DNA of 64,000 nucleotides from assembly GCF_026151205.1 (NCBI RefSeq), contig NC_087082.1, positions 14,913,365-14,977,364 on the forward strand. The letters run 5' to 3'. Made by a program: the position numbers and the translations under genes. Position 1 is the first letter of the stretch, and the number at the start of each line of letters is the position of its first letter. This DNA is from Bolinopsis microptera (lineage: Eukaryota > Ctenophora > Tentaculata > Lobata > Bolinopsidae). The notes under the pieces were generated by a model, which saw nothing but the letters and a program-made list of their open reading frames with translations, made no database searches and was not told the origin of the DNA. Shown here piece after piece: positions 43,058 to 55,518 of the stretch.

Positions 43058-46000
43058 TGTAATTGGACTAAATTGCCTAATTAGACCAAATATTGCGGGC
43101 TGTCCCGCGGCACCGTTTGCGTGGGAAATGTATAAGTATCGAACCCGATTTCTAAGCTAAAATTTAACATATACTTCGCCGTCTATTGTACCTATTATAG
43201 TACCTACTGACAAAAGCACTTCCTAACGCCCTTACGCTCGCAACATCAATACTATCAGCTTCGGCAGATATTGAATGAACCAACCGATTGATTAATCTTA
43301 AGTGTAGACGCGACGTATCCTGATTTTTCTTTGGATAGAAATTTTCACTTCCTAATCATTTAATAATTATAATCGACAGATAATTTCGTGCTCACCGAAA
43401 TTATTTTTTTTGATCCAGGACATAGTTGCAGATCATCATCAAAAGCAAGTCATTACCTTGCTCCGAATATTAATAATAAAAAAAATGTAGAAACAATTTA
43501 TCGAAGAAATATTAATGAACCAGAAACTTATATACTGTATATAACCTGTTTTTTAGAAATAAGAGCAGTTGAATTGGTTATACCTGGAAAATTAGATTTG
43601 AACCTCAGAGTTTTTGAAAATATTTTCAACCCCTGCAAAGTCAGATATTATTGTCTTTCCCGTAATAACGATAATGTTTTCTGTTGTAGTATTATATATA
43701 CCAAAGAATTAATTTCAATTGGCACTCAGTGACGGCGATAGCCTACGTAATCCAACTGACTTTTGGGCCCACCCGGATTAAACAGATTAAACAGATTAAA
43801 CAAAATTACCAAGAAACACTAACACCGTCTTGGCTAGACAAGAATTATATTGATATTATTATTCATATTACTAACCTAATTATTTTCTATAGGCCCCTTT
43901 TATTTATCTAGGTCTCAGAATCGTCTACTGTTTTATACCTACACAAGCAATCATACAGTGTCAAAGTAAACATACTCAATTTCAAGTTACCATATCATGA
44001 CTCATAACAACAAAATTCGAATCCTATAAAGTTGAAATTCCATTGTAGTGGTTTAGAAGAATAGTTTATCCCTGCCTCCATTGGAGAGGACGCTCACACC
44101 AAAGCCTGCCTAATCCTAAAAACAGAAATATGGCCGAAAGCCACGCTACGATCAAAAACTTTATATATGCAGAAGCTGCTATGTCTATCTGACAAGACGT
44201 GGCACTTACCACAGACCACCGACATACTTAACTACAGACACCATTCTTTCCATGTATCAGGAGAACCCTAAAAGTGTAGGATTTGTTAACAGATTGTTGA
44301 CGTTGCTGTGAAATGCAGTTTAGTTTCTTTCAAGGCTGCAGAAGTGCCACACTGCATAGACATGATATCACGAGCTAATTCGTCAATGATTCTATAGATG
44401 TTTGACTGTATGACGAGCAGACACGAGCAAACTTATTAAAAAACACTAACATTAGAAGAACATTTCTTAACATTCGGCTAATCCCCAATCGAATACAAGT
44501 GAAAGAACTTCGACGTACAAAACAGTTAAAAAGTTTTCTGCAAGGCAGTGAATTTTAAGAAGCTTACTAAAATAACTACAGCCCTAAATAGTAACTACAA
44601 GCCCTGCCATTTATGTTTTTATTCGTAAGCGAAAACCTACTTACCGATTTAAACGTAACAAACTGCTATTTTTTGATAACATGAAGATATAAATTCAGGC
44701 AGAAAATCAATGATTTTTTATAACAACACGTAAAAATGATAAAAAGAGTTTAAAGAATGCTTATGCATGTGTTTTAAAAACTTTAATATACTGAAATTGG
44801 CACCCATCCAAATCATTCGCAACCCTACCGCTCATACACCCTGAAAAAATTTGCATCTTTATAAAACAAAACCGAAGACTTTTTCACACGATAGAGCTAG
44901 TAATAGATGAAATATAATAGAAATTTTACCGAAAACCCATTTGCCACACCCAATACGTACGAACCCAACCCTATACCGAACCCGCGATGTCCTTATCCCT
45001 CAACCCCAGCCCCCCCCCTCCCGCACAAGACGAACCAGAAACCAAAATTTTTTTTTTTTTGTTTTTATGTACTCCTGAGCCCATTAAATTTAACTATATA
45101 TTGAGCCTTAATTTTACAGCCTATGTTTAGTTAATTGTTTTATTTATAAAATTGATATTTTACTTTATTCTCACAGATTTTTATAAAGATTTTTAATTCA
45201 GAATTATAACTTATTCAATTTTCAGCATATTTTATTTTCTAATTATTCTACCAAGTTTTTATTAACATTTGCAATTCCGATTTTATAACATTATACAAAT
45301 TTTCCAGGCATTAATGACTTAATATCAAGATTCACATTTACATTAATTTATAGTACTTGATATTTTTATTACAATTCGGTTTGAGAGTGATCACATTTAG
45401 AATTATTTGTAATTAGAGAACCGTTATTGCCTATCATAAAATCATGGATTTGAGTGGAATAACATTGACAATTTTTTTATAATCGCATTCTTTCACATTT
45501 AATTTATATGTCAGAATGAAGGGAATACACCAAAACTTTTTGCTCCAACATCATTTTATTTTATATATTTAATAACAATAAGGAATAATTGCACACCTTC
45601 CATCAATTTCTAAAAATATCCCTCATCGAGAAAATAAATATTTTTCTTTTCGAAAATTTGTAAAATTTGAGAAGTCTGTCACTTAATACGATATTCCACC
45701 ATTTAAAAGTTGTTAGCATTTTTTACTGACATTACTTTCAACCTCCTACAAAAAACCCATTAAAATTATATAGTTATAATAAATGAACCAAGTTTACAGA
45801 ACAAACAGAAAAAAAAAAATGATTTTGGCCTACTCCAAAGTTGTTCATATTACCACCGCCCCATCATCAGTATCGCTTCAAAAAATTCTTGTGAGTGTAC
45901 GAATGATCATATCAAACTTTTTGGATAATTTCTTTTTTTTCTTTTTTTTCAGTTTTTGATTTTTAAGGTATGAAATGTGGCCTAAACGACTTATTAAAAT

Positions 46001-49000
46001 TCATCTAAAAATAGCCCAGACATGCTGATTTAAGGCTTAAAATCTTATCTCAAAAAGTATCATGTTTTTTGAAATAATTTTTTTACAGATCGTAATCACT
46101 TAAACAGAATCTTTTTTAGTAACCCAAATGATAAATTTTAACGACACAAATTTTTATAGAATTTACAATTTACTAAAATTTATACAAGTGACCATTGTGT
46201 GTGACAGAAAATTATTTAAACAATTTTTCTTCTAAAAATCACCATATTTGTACTAAAAATTCTCTTCTCAAGCAGATTTACAGTCTTAAAAATTAATTCA
46301 AAATAAACTGATACTTTTTATTAAAATTTAACCTTAATTCTGCCATGGTTGTTCACTTTTTACATTAATTATACTAAGTCTTAAGGCAAACAAGTCATAA
46401 CCTTAAACTCATCGAAGAAAATCCTTTCCCAAAATTTGATTTATCATCACTACACTCACAAAATTTTTGAACGATATCTAATACTGGCGTAGTGTTAAAT
46501 GTACAACCTGGTTACAAAATCCCAATTGTTCTTTTTTCACTTTTCTCTTATCTGTCATTTATTGTTTAATTATATAACTTTTAAAGTTCTTGGGACGAGT
46601 GAATAATGTTCATATAAAAATACGCTAAAAAACGTTTTAAAATCGCCGAACTATCTATTACAGTGACGACTTCTCCATATTTTAAAAAATTTCGAAAAAG
46701 AAAATATTTTTTTTCTCGATGAGGTAAATTGTTTGAATTTTTGTAGTGTGCACTTGCTACTTTTTCTTTTTCTAGTAACCATATTATAACATAAAATCTT
46801 GTTCGACTAAACTGTGGTATCCCCCTTATTAGATGTCTTTATAATAAAGAAACATGTATTAAAGTTATTTTCGAATGGAACTTATTTAGTTTAAACCAAC
46901 ATTTTTTCCTATACGTTAGTAGAGATGTAATCATAACTTTAAAAGAATGGTTTATATAATTTATAATTGATTTTCATATGTACTAACCTATTTTTGTTCT
47001 ATATTCCCTTATGATTTGATCCTATTCTCAAGAAACTCTTCGTTTTATTTATGCCTACACTACAATCATACTTTTTCCGTCTATTCTATTACAAATTAGC
47101 CTTAATTTACCCTCCATCAAAAGACAGAAAGTAAGTGGAGTTTACCATCGACCTTATTATCCATATAATTACCATGTCAACCACAGCCTGCTTAATTAGT
47201 CAGATGAAACGATGGCTCAACGTAGCACGTGGTCTGCCTTCCAACCATTTACACTCAAATTTTACTCCCGTATACAAACATATATTTAAAACATTGTATG
47301 TATATTTATTCAGTAATTTTAATCTCAAAATCCTAAAAATTAAATCTATAATTGACTTCACAATCCCTTCCAATACTTTCCCCTTTTTTCACCATTTGTA
47401 GATCTTGGTGTTGAGTCTTCATCATTAATAAGATGTATCTGAATCTCTAATTCGTCCTTGACACAAACAAAAAGTCAACTAATTCAAAGTTCTAAATTCA
47501 GTCACAAAAGCAGCCTAGCGAGTCCTTAAGTAAATATCCCATTATCCCACATACGTTCCTAAAGATAACACCATTAGTCCAAAAAGTTAAGTTTGAACGT
47601 AAATAACTACTCATCTATTATAATCTAAACCTAAATGAGAAACTCTATATGATCGTAAAGTAACACTTCACATACAATAAAGTCTCCTAACTTTCAGAAA
47701 ATTTCAAAGATCCGTACCAAACTACTTTCTCGACCCTAAACGTCCCTGTTTTTCCTTTCCTCTGATCCTATTTTTATACTACCTCCCGCCCTCGGGCTTC
47801 CTCTTAGATCCACAGGAATAGCGATCCTTTGTGTCATGATTGCTGTCCCTCTTATTCTTACCATATTTATGACATAGAACTGTTTAGGACCTATCGTTCC
47901 TTCCACTACAACCGAACTCGATTAATGCCCTATATCGCTGATCCTCTGAATCTCCTACCAGAAAAAATTCAGCAAAGTAATCACTTTTCTACCCTACCTC
48001 TAGAAAGGTAATGTGTAAGTGTTACAGAACGAAAACAAGATTATAAATTCTATCTATGACAGGTCTAATCAGCCCTAGGATTAACTAAAACTAGTTTTTG
48101 CTATAAATACTAGCAGCACCATCCTTCTAAGAAACACTTCCTCAAATAACTTTCTTCTCTTCGCTACAACGGGCTCTTCTTATTGAAAATCTTCTCCTCT
48201 TCACTAATCAACTTACACATCAAATATAACACACATCGATACATATCCCGTCTTTATTAATATAATTCAACCCCCGTCTTATCTTAGAACTATACGATAT
48301 CTCTAGATTCTCAAAAATTTGGTTTCTTCTGACCATACCGTTTTAAAAGACCTTCTCTGATTCTCCAGCACAAATCCAAACATACAAGTATCATTTCTTT
48401 CTGATTTTATATGCCAACCCAACGACCGAACTTTTTTTTCTTTGGACAATTTATCAAACAAAACCTCCTCGCCCCCTCAAAAAATGTCCCCTAACGCGTA
48501 CGTAATATCCTCTGTGCAAAAAGCACAAATCATCTCACTTACCCTCACCTTCCGTGAAAACTTAGAATCTGTACCTCGTACGCTCAAGTTCAACATAAAA
48601 CCTCATTATTCTCATAGCGCTAACTGAAATCCTTACGATTCCTCTGCTAGCAACTTAACGTTGTTAACTCACACACCAAACACCTTCTGTTGCTAGATAT
48701 AACCCTGTCGATTGCGCAATAATTATACATAGACTACCCTCTAGATAACCAAAGTCCCATCCTGGTATTTACACAAGAGCACTCTTGTGATATATATTCT
48801 CCTATCCTAATTTGGTGATTACATTACAACCTTTACATTATGTTACTCACCACTCTTCAGCTACACATTTTCCTTCCGCCGTAATCGTAATTTATACTAA
48901 ATCTAAACCAATATCTAATCTAATCATTTCTGATTAGTAACCCCCCCCTTTATATAAATTTTTACGATTATGACTAACACCGTATATATACTCTAATCGT

Positions 49001-49243
49001 CGGCCTTTTCTAGAACCGACTTTTGTCTTACAAACGATGCTATCTTTTCCTTCGGAAGCTGCATTATGTAATTAAACAATCTTGCAGGTATTAATCACGA
49101 GAATGCCAATCCATGTATGACTTTAACGCTGAATTGGTTCCAAAAATTGATCCAAAAATTGGCACATACAATTGTTGCTGATCAATTATTTGCTCTCAAA
49201 TTTCCGGATCAAGCTGCCATATCATTGCGCAATTTGTATTATT
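43058..49243. other. Non-coding interior of the long-TIR element
   Basis: The largest frames are 43388-43732 (114 codons, non-ATG start, YRRNINEPETYILYITCFLE) and a 65-codon run near 44055-44260 (PASIGEDAHTKACLILKTEI). Both may be decayed exons; I recognise neither. 44,700-46,900 is extremely AT-rich. About 46,950-49,100 is markedly G-poor on the + strand: 48181-48240 has 2 G against 16 C, and 47701-47760 has about 5 G against 20 C. Confidence 0.5.
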
Positions 49244-50056
49244 CATTCCTCATGTTCTGTCCACCTGGCCCTATTTGTAACTTTGCTTTTAACACTAAAA
49301 ACAAACATTCAAATTTTATCTGTTAACCCACAAGTTTTTGGTTCGTAAGCTGTTTTCGTCGACTTTTTATACTCACTTGAAAATTTATTCAGAAACGTAT
49401 TAGTTGTTTATGAGATACGACCTTTAGGAACATATTTATTTTTCAAAAGTGGTTGAGTTTGCAAATATTTCAGGTGAAATGTGCATATTTCCTGAAGGAG
49501 ATATCTACCTTCAGCAGTACTACCCCAATGCTATCCAAAACTTTGACAGGTACGATTCCTGAATATTGAAATTTGGCAGAGAAACGAGCATGTAAATGTA
49601 GAAAATTCTTTTCTTAATTTATGTGAACGACCCCTTATGGGAGAATTTCCAAAATATCATTGATAACTCCCGCGTGGCGTTAAAGCCTATTTCAAACTAT
49701 CATCAGTCATAATTGAGAATATAAAAGACATTTGTTCCTGAATCATGTAAATAACCCGTTTTTACCAGGAACTGTGCGGTAATGTGGGCCTACACTCTTG
49801 GTCTATTCGCTCTGGTTATTGGTATATTTCAAATCCGGACCAAAGTCCACCACTAAGTCCACCGGACGAAAGTCCTCTACTGACCGGAACAAAGTCCTGC
49901 CCGGTCCGGACCATAGTTTTTAAGTACAATCATCATCACTCAAGTCTTAACCGTTCTAAAGAAACAGGAGCAAAATTAAGACGATTGAGTATTCCGTGTT
50001 ATGGCCAAAAATGACAATGACTGCTTATTTGACCCTCAGTTGCTCATTTATTATTA

Positions 50057-51577
50057 TCAAACTTTACACAAATCCAAAGTAGTTACTAAGAACATCCTCA
50101 AATCGTCTAAAATAGTTTTAAAAATATTACATTGATGTCTACCAATCCTTCCCCTCATATTTGACATACTATCAACAGCAAAATTTAGAGCTAGTTGTGG
50201 TGGTGAGTTGCAGTCGCTACGAAGAATGTGCCCAAACATTTTCCAGCGGGATTTATGAACTCTCTCTGAAAGTGGAGTTACATTGCAACGAGCATACAAG
50301 TCCTTGTTGCTGATGATACGGGGATAGGTCATGTTGATGATACGTCTTAGATGTTTGCGTTGACACACATCAACTTTATTGATAATGTTCTGTGGAGCTG
50401 CCCAGCTGTTACAGTTATACAATAAAACAGGGGTAACAAATGCTTCATACAGCTTGATTTTTACAGGAAGAGAAATGCGGGATTTCTCTGCCCATACCTT
50501 GCTGTATTTCTCAAAGGCAACGTAAGCAAGGATGCATCGGCGAGAGATATCAGCCTTACTGCAGAGCTTGGATCCAAGAGAAATAGTGTTGCGCCAGGGC
50601 TCTCTGTTCTTCACGGGTTCACCCTTAGCGTCTACCTCGTCCTTATTTGCAATGTAGAAGTGGACATGGTCTGTTTTGTCCTCGTTCACAAACAGGTTCC
50701 ATTCTTCAAGGATCTCCTTACATATGGGCAGCATTTCTTTAAGAGTTTCCTCATCCTCGTCTGCAAAATCGCCATCGTCGGCGTATTCCCATTCAATAGG
50801 CATGAGGGTCTCGGGGTTGAACGGTGGGTTAGGCCGAATGGTAATCACTACTGCACGGAAATGGTACAAAGCTCCAGCAAAGTACAGTGTGAAGAATGCA
50901 CCAGATGCAGCATCACCTTGAAACGAACCCTCGGATGTTTCAAACTCTAAGGAAATGGTGTTGTTGATTTTTATCCTCAATTTGGTGTTGGAGAGCAAGT
51001 ATCTCGCCAAACGAATGTCATCCTCACAACAACCAGCATCAGCCAAAAGTTCCAGGATAACTGATCTCTTGATGGTATCAAAGGCCGAGCTCATGTCGAT
51101 TCCCATCTTGTGGAACTCCCATCTCTTCTCTTTAACAACAGAAATCAGAATTCGTTGAGTCCAGACAATATTGGCACAACTATGACCAGCCTTGTAGGCA
51201 TTTTGCCATGGTCCTGTGTACTCTGCAATTTGTCTTTGAATTCTGTGTAGAGTAATCAAGGAGAGCAGTTTCCTAGTTCCATTCAGAAGGCAAAGAGGTC
51301 TGAGGCTCTTTAGAGGTCCTTTTGGTTTCCCTGGCTTCTGAAGAGGGGTTAGAAACCCTTCCGTAAAAGAGGGTACATGCTCATGTACTTCAAATGATCG
51401 ATTAATGAGACATGCATATTGCTGGAAGAATACAGGTGGTGCGTACTTCAGCAGCTCGTTAGGAATCTCATCAGGACCTACTGCTTTCCCATTTTTCAAC
51501 TTTGAAGCAGCACATTGGACTTCTAAGGAAGTTATAGGAGTATTCAGAGGACGTGGGGGTCCAGTGAAAGGTACCAA
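50057..51577 (-). CDS. Non-LTR retrotransposon reverse transcriptase, 5'-truncated element
   Basis: A 506-aa minus frame with no stops. RT blocks occur in order: KNGKAVGPDEIPNELLKYAP, LTPLQKPGKPKGPLKSLRPL, KMGIDMSSAFDTIKR, GSFQGDAASGAFFTLYFAGA, and catalytic EYADDGDFADEDEE (YADD). The post-RT region is SLGSKLCSKADISRRCILAY and VTPVLLYNCNSWAAPQ, ending in a CR1/Jockey/I-type connector (SERVHKSRWKMFGHILRSD). No endonuclease domain remains upstream. The insert interrupts the right TIR between 50,044 and about 51,636, is absent from the left arm, and seems flanked by TTGCTCA. The 3' end carries an ATA-rich tail. All conserved catalytic Asp are present, so it is a young copy. Confidence 0.88.
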   Translation of the reverse strand: MVPFTGPPRPLNTPITSLEVQCAASKLKNGKAVGPDEIPNELLKYAPPVFFQQYACLINRSFEVHEHVPSFTEGFLTPLQKPGKPKGPLKSLRPLCLLNGTRKLLSLITLHRIQRQIAEYTGPWQNAYKAGHSCANIVWTQRILISVVKEKRWEFHKMGIDMSSAFDTIKRSVILELLADAGCCEDDIRLARYLLSNTKLRIKINNTISLEFETSEGSFQGDAASGAFFTLYFAGALYHFRAVVITIRPNPPFNPETLMPIEWEYADDGDFADEDEETLKEMLPICKEILEEWNLFVNEDKTDHVHFYIANKDEVDAKGEPVKNREPWRNTISLGSKLCSKADISRRCILAYVAFEKYSKVWAEKSRISLPVKIKLYEAFVTPVLLYNCNSWAAPQNIINKVDVCQRKHLRRIINMTYPRIISNKDLYARCNVTPLSERVHKSRWKMFGHILRSDCNSPPQLALNFAVDSMSNMRGRIGRHQCNIFKTILDDLRMFLVTTLDLCKV

Positions 51578-52344
51578 AGGAGGGTCTGAGCTGGTGTAGT
51601 GATTTTTAAACCACTCTCTAATGATACTTGCTCATACTGAAATGAAAATAAATGATGACAATTTATTTTGTGGATTTGACGATAAAGTTGATTACGAGTG
51701 AATTCATTTTACAAAAATCCAAAGTTATTTATTTTGTTGTTACTTTGACTTATTGAGTTATTTTGTTTGTTTATTTATGCATTTATTTCTCAATTATCTG
51801 GTTTGAATTAATCTTGTAAAATATATGTTATTGTTTATTTCAAGTGATAGCATTATGTAAAATCTTATCCAGTTTTCATAATCTACGATCACGACGTTGT
51901 TTTGCAAAATATTTTTCTTACATAATTACATCGATTTATTTTAATTAACGGAAGATTTTATAACTTCGATGCTTTATTTATTCGTATTTAATATTATGAT
52001 CTGCAGTGATTTATGCTGATCTGTTGACTGTTGGAACTTCAAGTTAACGAATGGTGACCGTCTAAAACACCAGCACTGATCGTTATGTTTACAATTGCAG
52101 ATCTTGGTAACGGTTGGGAACCAGTAACCAAATCTATTATTTGTGTGACTAATTATACGTGTATAATGTTTGTGTTGTATCCCGTTTCACTATTTGATTC
52201 ATTCTCAATCTTAACAGTTATGTTTTCATTTTGTTCTACAAGTATATGTAAGAATTCTAAAACTTGCCAGCCCAGCCCATTCACCATAATTACACGTACT
52301 TATATACGTGTAAGACACAAAAGTAAGATCAATATAGTAATTAC

Positions 52345-52452
52345 TTGTCATACGTTGTATGACCCGCCGCGCACGAGTGCGCGGCTCCCCCTGTGGCCTG
52401 TATCGTCCGGACGATAAAGTGAAACGACCGTGGGGGTCGCAACGTGATACAA
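52345..52452. mobile_element. 108-bp MITE with 8-bp target duplication in the right TIR
   Basis: Inserted relative to the left arm. GTAATTAC flanks both sides (52337-52344, 52453-52460), and short imperfect inverted ends (ACTTGT...) are visible. The interior is GC-rich (CCGCGCACGAGTGCGCGG hairpin). The 8-bp duplication fits hAT-like elements. Confidence 0.85.
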
Positions 52453-52753
52453 GTAATTACCTGTGGACTATGTATTCCAAGGTATGGAGGAGCAGTGGAG
52501 CACTGTCCAGTAATATAAGGCTCATGGTAGTCCGTGCCACGCTAAATCCAGCTAAATCTTAATGAAACAAGTATGACAAATAATAAGGTAAAAATGCTTC
52601 CCTGAAGACTAAACGGAAAATCATCAAAATATAAAAAGAAATTTTAGAAGGTTTTAGAAGAGAAGATTTTCTGCCGTCCCCTTGACCGAAATTTTGCTGC
52701 TTTGACTGAATTAGTGACTGCAATCAGTGAGGTTGGTGAGAGTGGCACAAGTC

Positions 52754-54376
52754 GCCATCAAGGTACCAATGTGGGTGTCAGGCAACGGAGTTCAATTTGA
52801 TTCACGCCATTTGAACAAACGAGTAAATAATAAGCCAATGCAGCAAATATTGTGGAGTAAAAGAACCGACTGTTGATTATCGAGAGTGCTTTAGAAGAGC
52901 TTATAATTGCCATGTGTGCTACCTTCACATAGCCATGTGTCTACGGGTACTGCGTGACGCGCTTGTTTCACAAGTAGATAGGCACATACAGATCAGCACA
53001 CATAAGATGGTACGTGTGCGCGCGCACAGTGCTGACAATAGCGTCGTATTTAACCCCGGGTGCACGTACATCGTGTGCGATGATTGGTCTCTATTTGAGG
53101 GCTTATGTCTATTCCAAGAAGTTTTTAGACGATGAAATCAGAAATACAGGAATTGTGGTACAATAAGAAATTAGAAATTTAAAAAATCCTACGATTGAAA
53201 TACAATTTCAATTACAACAGAATTACAAAAAAATATAAGTATTCTTTGTATATTATAAAAGAAACTAAAAAGCCCGTGGTCACACAAAGGAAGCTAATAG
53301 TATTGTTTTTAGTCAGTTTTTATCGCATCAAAAAATATCTGTCACGACCGAGTATACAGCCCATTAAAATATAGCTCGCAATGAACACAACGTATAATTA
53401 CCACAAAACCGATAAAAGTGTCGTTTTAACAATTTGCACGTGGACGGTCGTACAATGTACAAAGATAATTCTTGAATTATAGTAGATAGTTTTACAATTT
53501 GAATTGCATGTAAATAATTTTCAAATGATTCTGTCATATAAAATACTAAAAACAATTTAGTACATAAACAAATAATATGTACTAAATAACTAAAGGCAAT
53601 TTCATAGAAATTATTACGGAAGATTACAGATTGAAAGTATAAATGATAACGAGATTAAATCACACTTCGTGATCCGCAAGAAACGGATTCATTTGCATAA
53701 CATATAACATATAACAATCCGGTGACCGACAACGAAGAACCAATCCATCCGGTCGCAACAATCACTTCGCGATCAGTAAGAAACAGGTTAGATCTTGCAG
53801 TCCCAACATTGACTTCGTGATCAGTAAGAAACAGGTTAGATCTTGCAGTCCAAACATTGACTTCGTAATCAGTAAGAAACGGGTTCATTCCTGCAGGCCC
53901 AACTCCGACCGGATGCTGAAAAAGTACATGTTGTCATTGACATATTTACTCATCTGTAAATGTAATCTACTAATCTGTTACTTAAAACAGCAAATGATAT
54001 ATTTCAGCCCCTATCACTTGATCGTGCTAATATTTAATATGTAAGATACATTTTGTTCTTTACTACTGCCCGATCGGATGAACTGGGAAGTTAGGGGAGA
54101 ATAGTGGAACTAATAATATTTTCACAATAAATTAATGTTAATTGCGGTTGTGAGTATAGTTAAAAATTGACACTGAAATGATGCGAGAGATACTCGAGGC
54201 AAGATCTTTTCTTTTGTGCTAATAAGGACATAAAGTGCTCGGTTGATCAGGAGCGAGCTTAGTGTGAGCTGAAGACGATTTACACAAGTATTTTGAAAGC
54301 TCCTGCTAATAAATCCTTTCATATCACTTGTATGTTTTAAATATCCCCCTCCAGGTTAGTGTGAGTGTGTGCAGAG
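52754..54376. other. Intergenic region
   Basis: No gene is supported apart from the short repeat at 53,655-53,905. Confidence 0.4.
53655..53905. repeat. 48-bp imperfect tandem repeat
   Basis: About four copies of a unit around CGTGATCAGTAAGAAACAGG. Since 48 is divisible by 3, the minus strand reads a 16-residue repeat (NLFLTDHEVNVGTARS). Whether it is coding is not shown. Confidence 0.7.
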
Positions 54377-54377
54377 C

Positions 54378-54407
54378 AGGAGCGACACGGGCGATTGTGT
54401 CGCTCCT
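54378..54407. other. Perfect 11-bp stem hairpin
   Basis: AGGAGCGACAC, 8-nt loop, GTGTCGCTCCT. Confidence 0.6.
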
Positions 54408-54676
54408 ACACTACACTCTTAATCTCGGTTTACCGTGCAACTGCAAGGCATAATGCAGAAGATCTTCTATTTCAAAGTTAGCTACTATACTATCAAAGAA
54501 AGCTTGTAGGATCAGAGGTTATAAGTTGGCATCATACAGCTAAACTGAATATAGGTAGCAAGTTTTGTGAGATGTGCTTCAGTGAGCGGAAATTAAAGTC
54601 ACGACGTCGCAGATTGTGAGTCAGCGAAGCTACATTTACCGACTTCTAATCCCGGACCTTACTAAAATGTATTCCA

Positions 54677-55518
54677 ATGAAATCGCAAATTTGGAAAGAA
54701 TTAGCTACGGTAACACGAAATCTGTCCGACAGCGACTCTTGTAAACCACACAACCACGATTCGGATTCGGCTACCCCACAGAGACTTGAACTCCTTACAA
54801 CGCTCAAGAGGGAGGCTGCAAAACAACCCCTGTCGGCGACTCAGAACCTGATATCAGAAGTCCTTGCTGATGCTTCAACAGAAGTAAACCAGACGCTACC
54901 TAATATGGAATCCCTAGGAAAAGTCGTCCAACGAGCCAGAGCTTCTGCCTCCGGATCTGCCCAACATACCGAGTCGAAGACTTCTCTTGAATTCGTTCTT
55001 CCTCCCAGCTGCACATCTACAAGAAGAGACGAACAATTTATCCTCTTTGATGGGAAGACTGACCGAGATGTGAGAATCATAGCCTTCAGAACCAACAGGA
55101 ACCTTCAGACCCTCGCAGAACACAACAATTGGATTGCTGACGGGACATTTTATGTCGCTCCGAAGATATTTCCCCAAAGTTACACCATACATACACCCAC
55201 ATATCCTCTAGAGTTCTGGAATCATTTCGCCAGTATTCTTCAGGATCCGGAGTTCCCTCGGAGAGGTTTCAAAAAGGTTTCAAAACCCGAGTGAATCGCC
55301 CAAAGCCCTCTGTTCAAGAATATTTTCGTGCTATTAAGGATCAACAGGTTGTTACGGATTATCATCTGGATCGGCTTGCTGTTGGAAAGACTCCTTCTAA
55401 AAAGAAGAGGATTTCCAGCAGTATTCTGTACGACCTTTGTTCTTTCTACACGACATACCCAACAAAGATTGAGTACTTGTTCGCTGTTGCGAAATACTTT
55501 GGTAATTATATTGAGTAA
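54677..55518 (+). pseudogene. MULE/FLYWCH-type transposase remnant
   Basis: The frame 54677-55294 encodes 205 aa. HNHDSDSATPQRLELLTTLK resembles the end of a FLYWCH finger. It is followed by the linker EVNQTLPNMESLGKVVQRAR and the start of a MULE transposase domain (RRDEQFILFD, NWIADGTFYVAPKIFPQSYT, the TFxxxP region). After LEFWNHF the frame ends, and a second frame (55291-55518) continues with the family's C-terminal segment (RPKPSVQEYFRAIKDQQVVT). The catalytic DDE core between them is missing: an internal deletion with a frame change at a short repeat (GGTTTCAAAA, twice near 55264-55283). It is not functional as a transposase. Confidence 0.72.

Larger units (their letters stand above)
41259..52753. 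mobile_element. 11.5-kb element with about 1.8-kb inverted terminal repeats
   Basis: Both ends read GACTTGTGCCACTCTCAC inward. The arms match in order over about 1.8 kb: the protein-like block MGLHSWSIRSGYWYISNPDQ is at 42,543-42,280 on the minus strand and at 49,784 on the plus strand, and the inner edges are near 43,057 and 49,244. The arms differ by substitutions and two insertions in the right arm, a LINE fragment and a 108-bp MITE, so they are not an assembly mirror. The 6.2-kb interior has no frame above 114 codons. Long-TIR candidates are a decayed Polinton/Maverick, a MULE-type element, or an integrated linear plasmid. No polymerase, integrase or capsid gene is visible to decide. Confidence 0.75.
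49244..52753. repeat. Right inverted terminal repeat, interrupted by two insertions
   Basis: Without the LINE fragment (about 50,044-51,636) and the MITE (52,345-52,452) it matches the left arm through its length. Confidence 0.85.

Noticed and set aside
43388-43911. Two overlapping frames (114 and 60 codons) as genes
   Set aside because: No ATG for the first, no recognisable domain, and composition like the non-coding surroundings.
43058-49243. Interior of the long-TIR element as a nuclear copy of a linear mitochondrial genome
   Set aside because: Long TIRs and strand skew fit, but I could not find cox, cob, nad or rRNA-like sequence in any frame.
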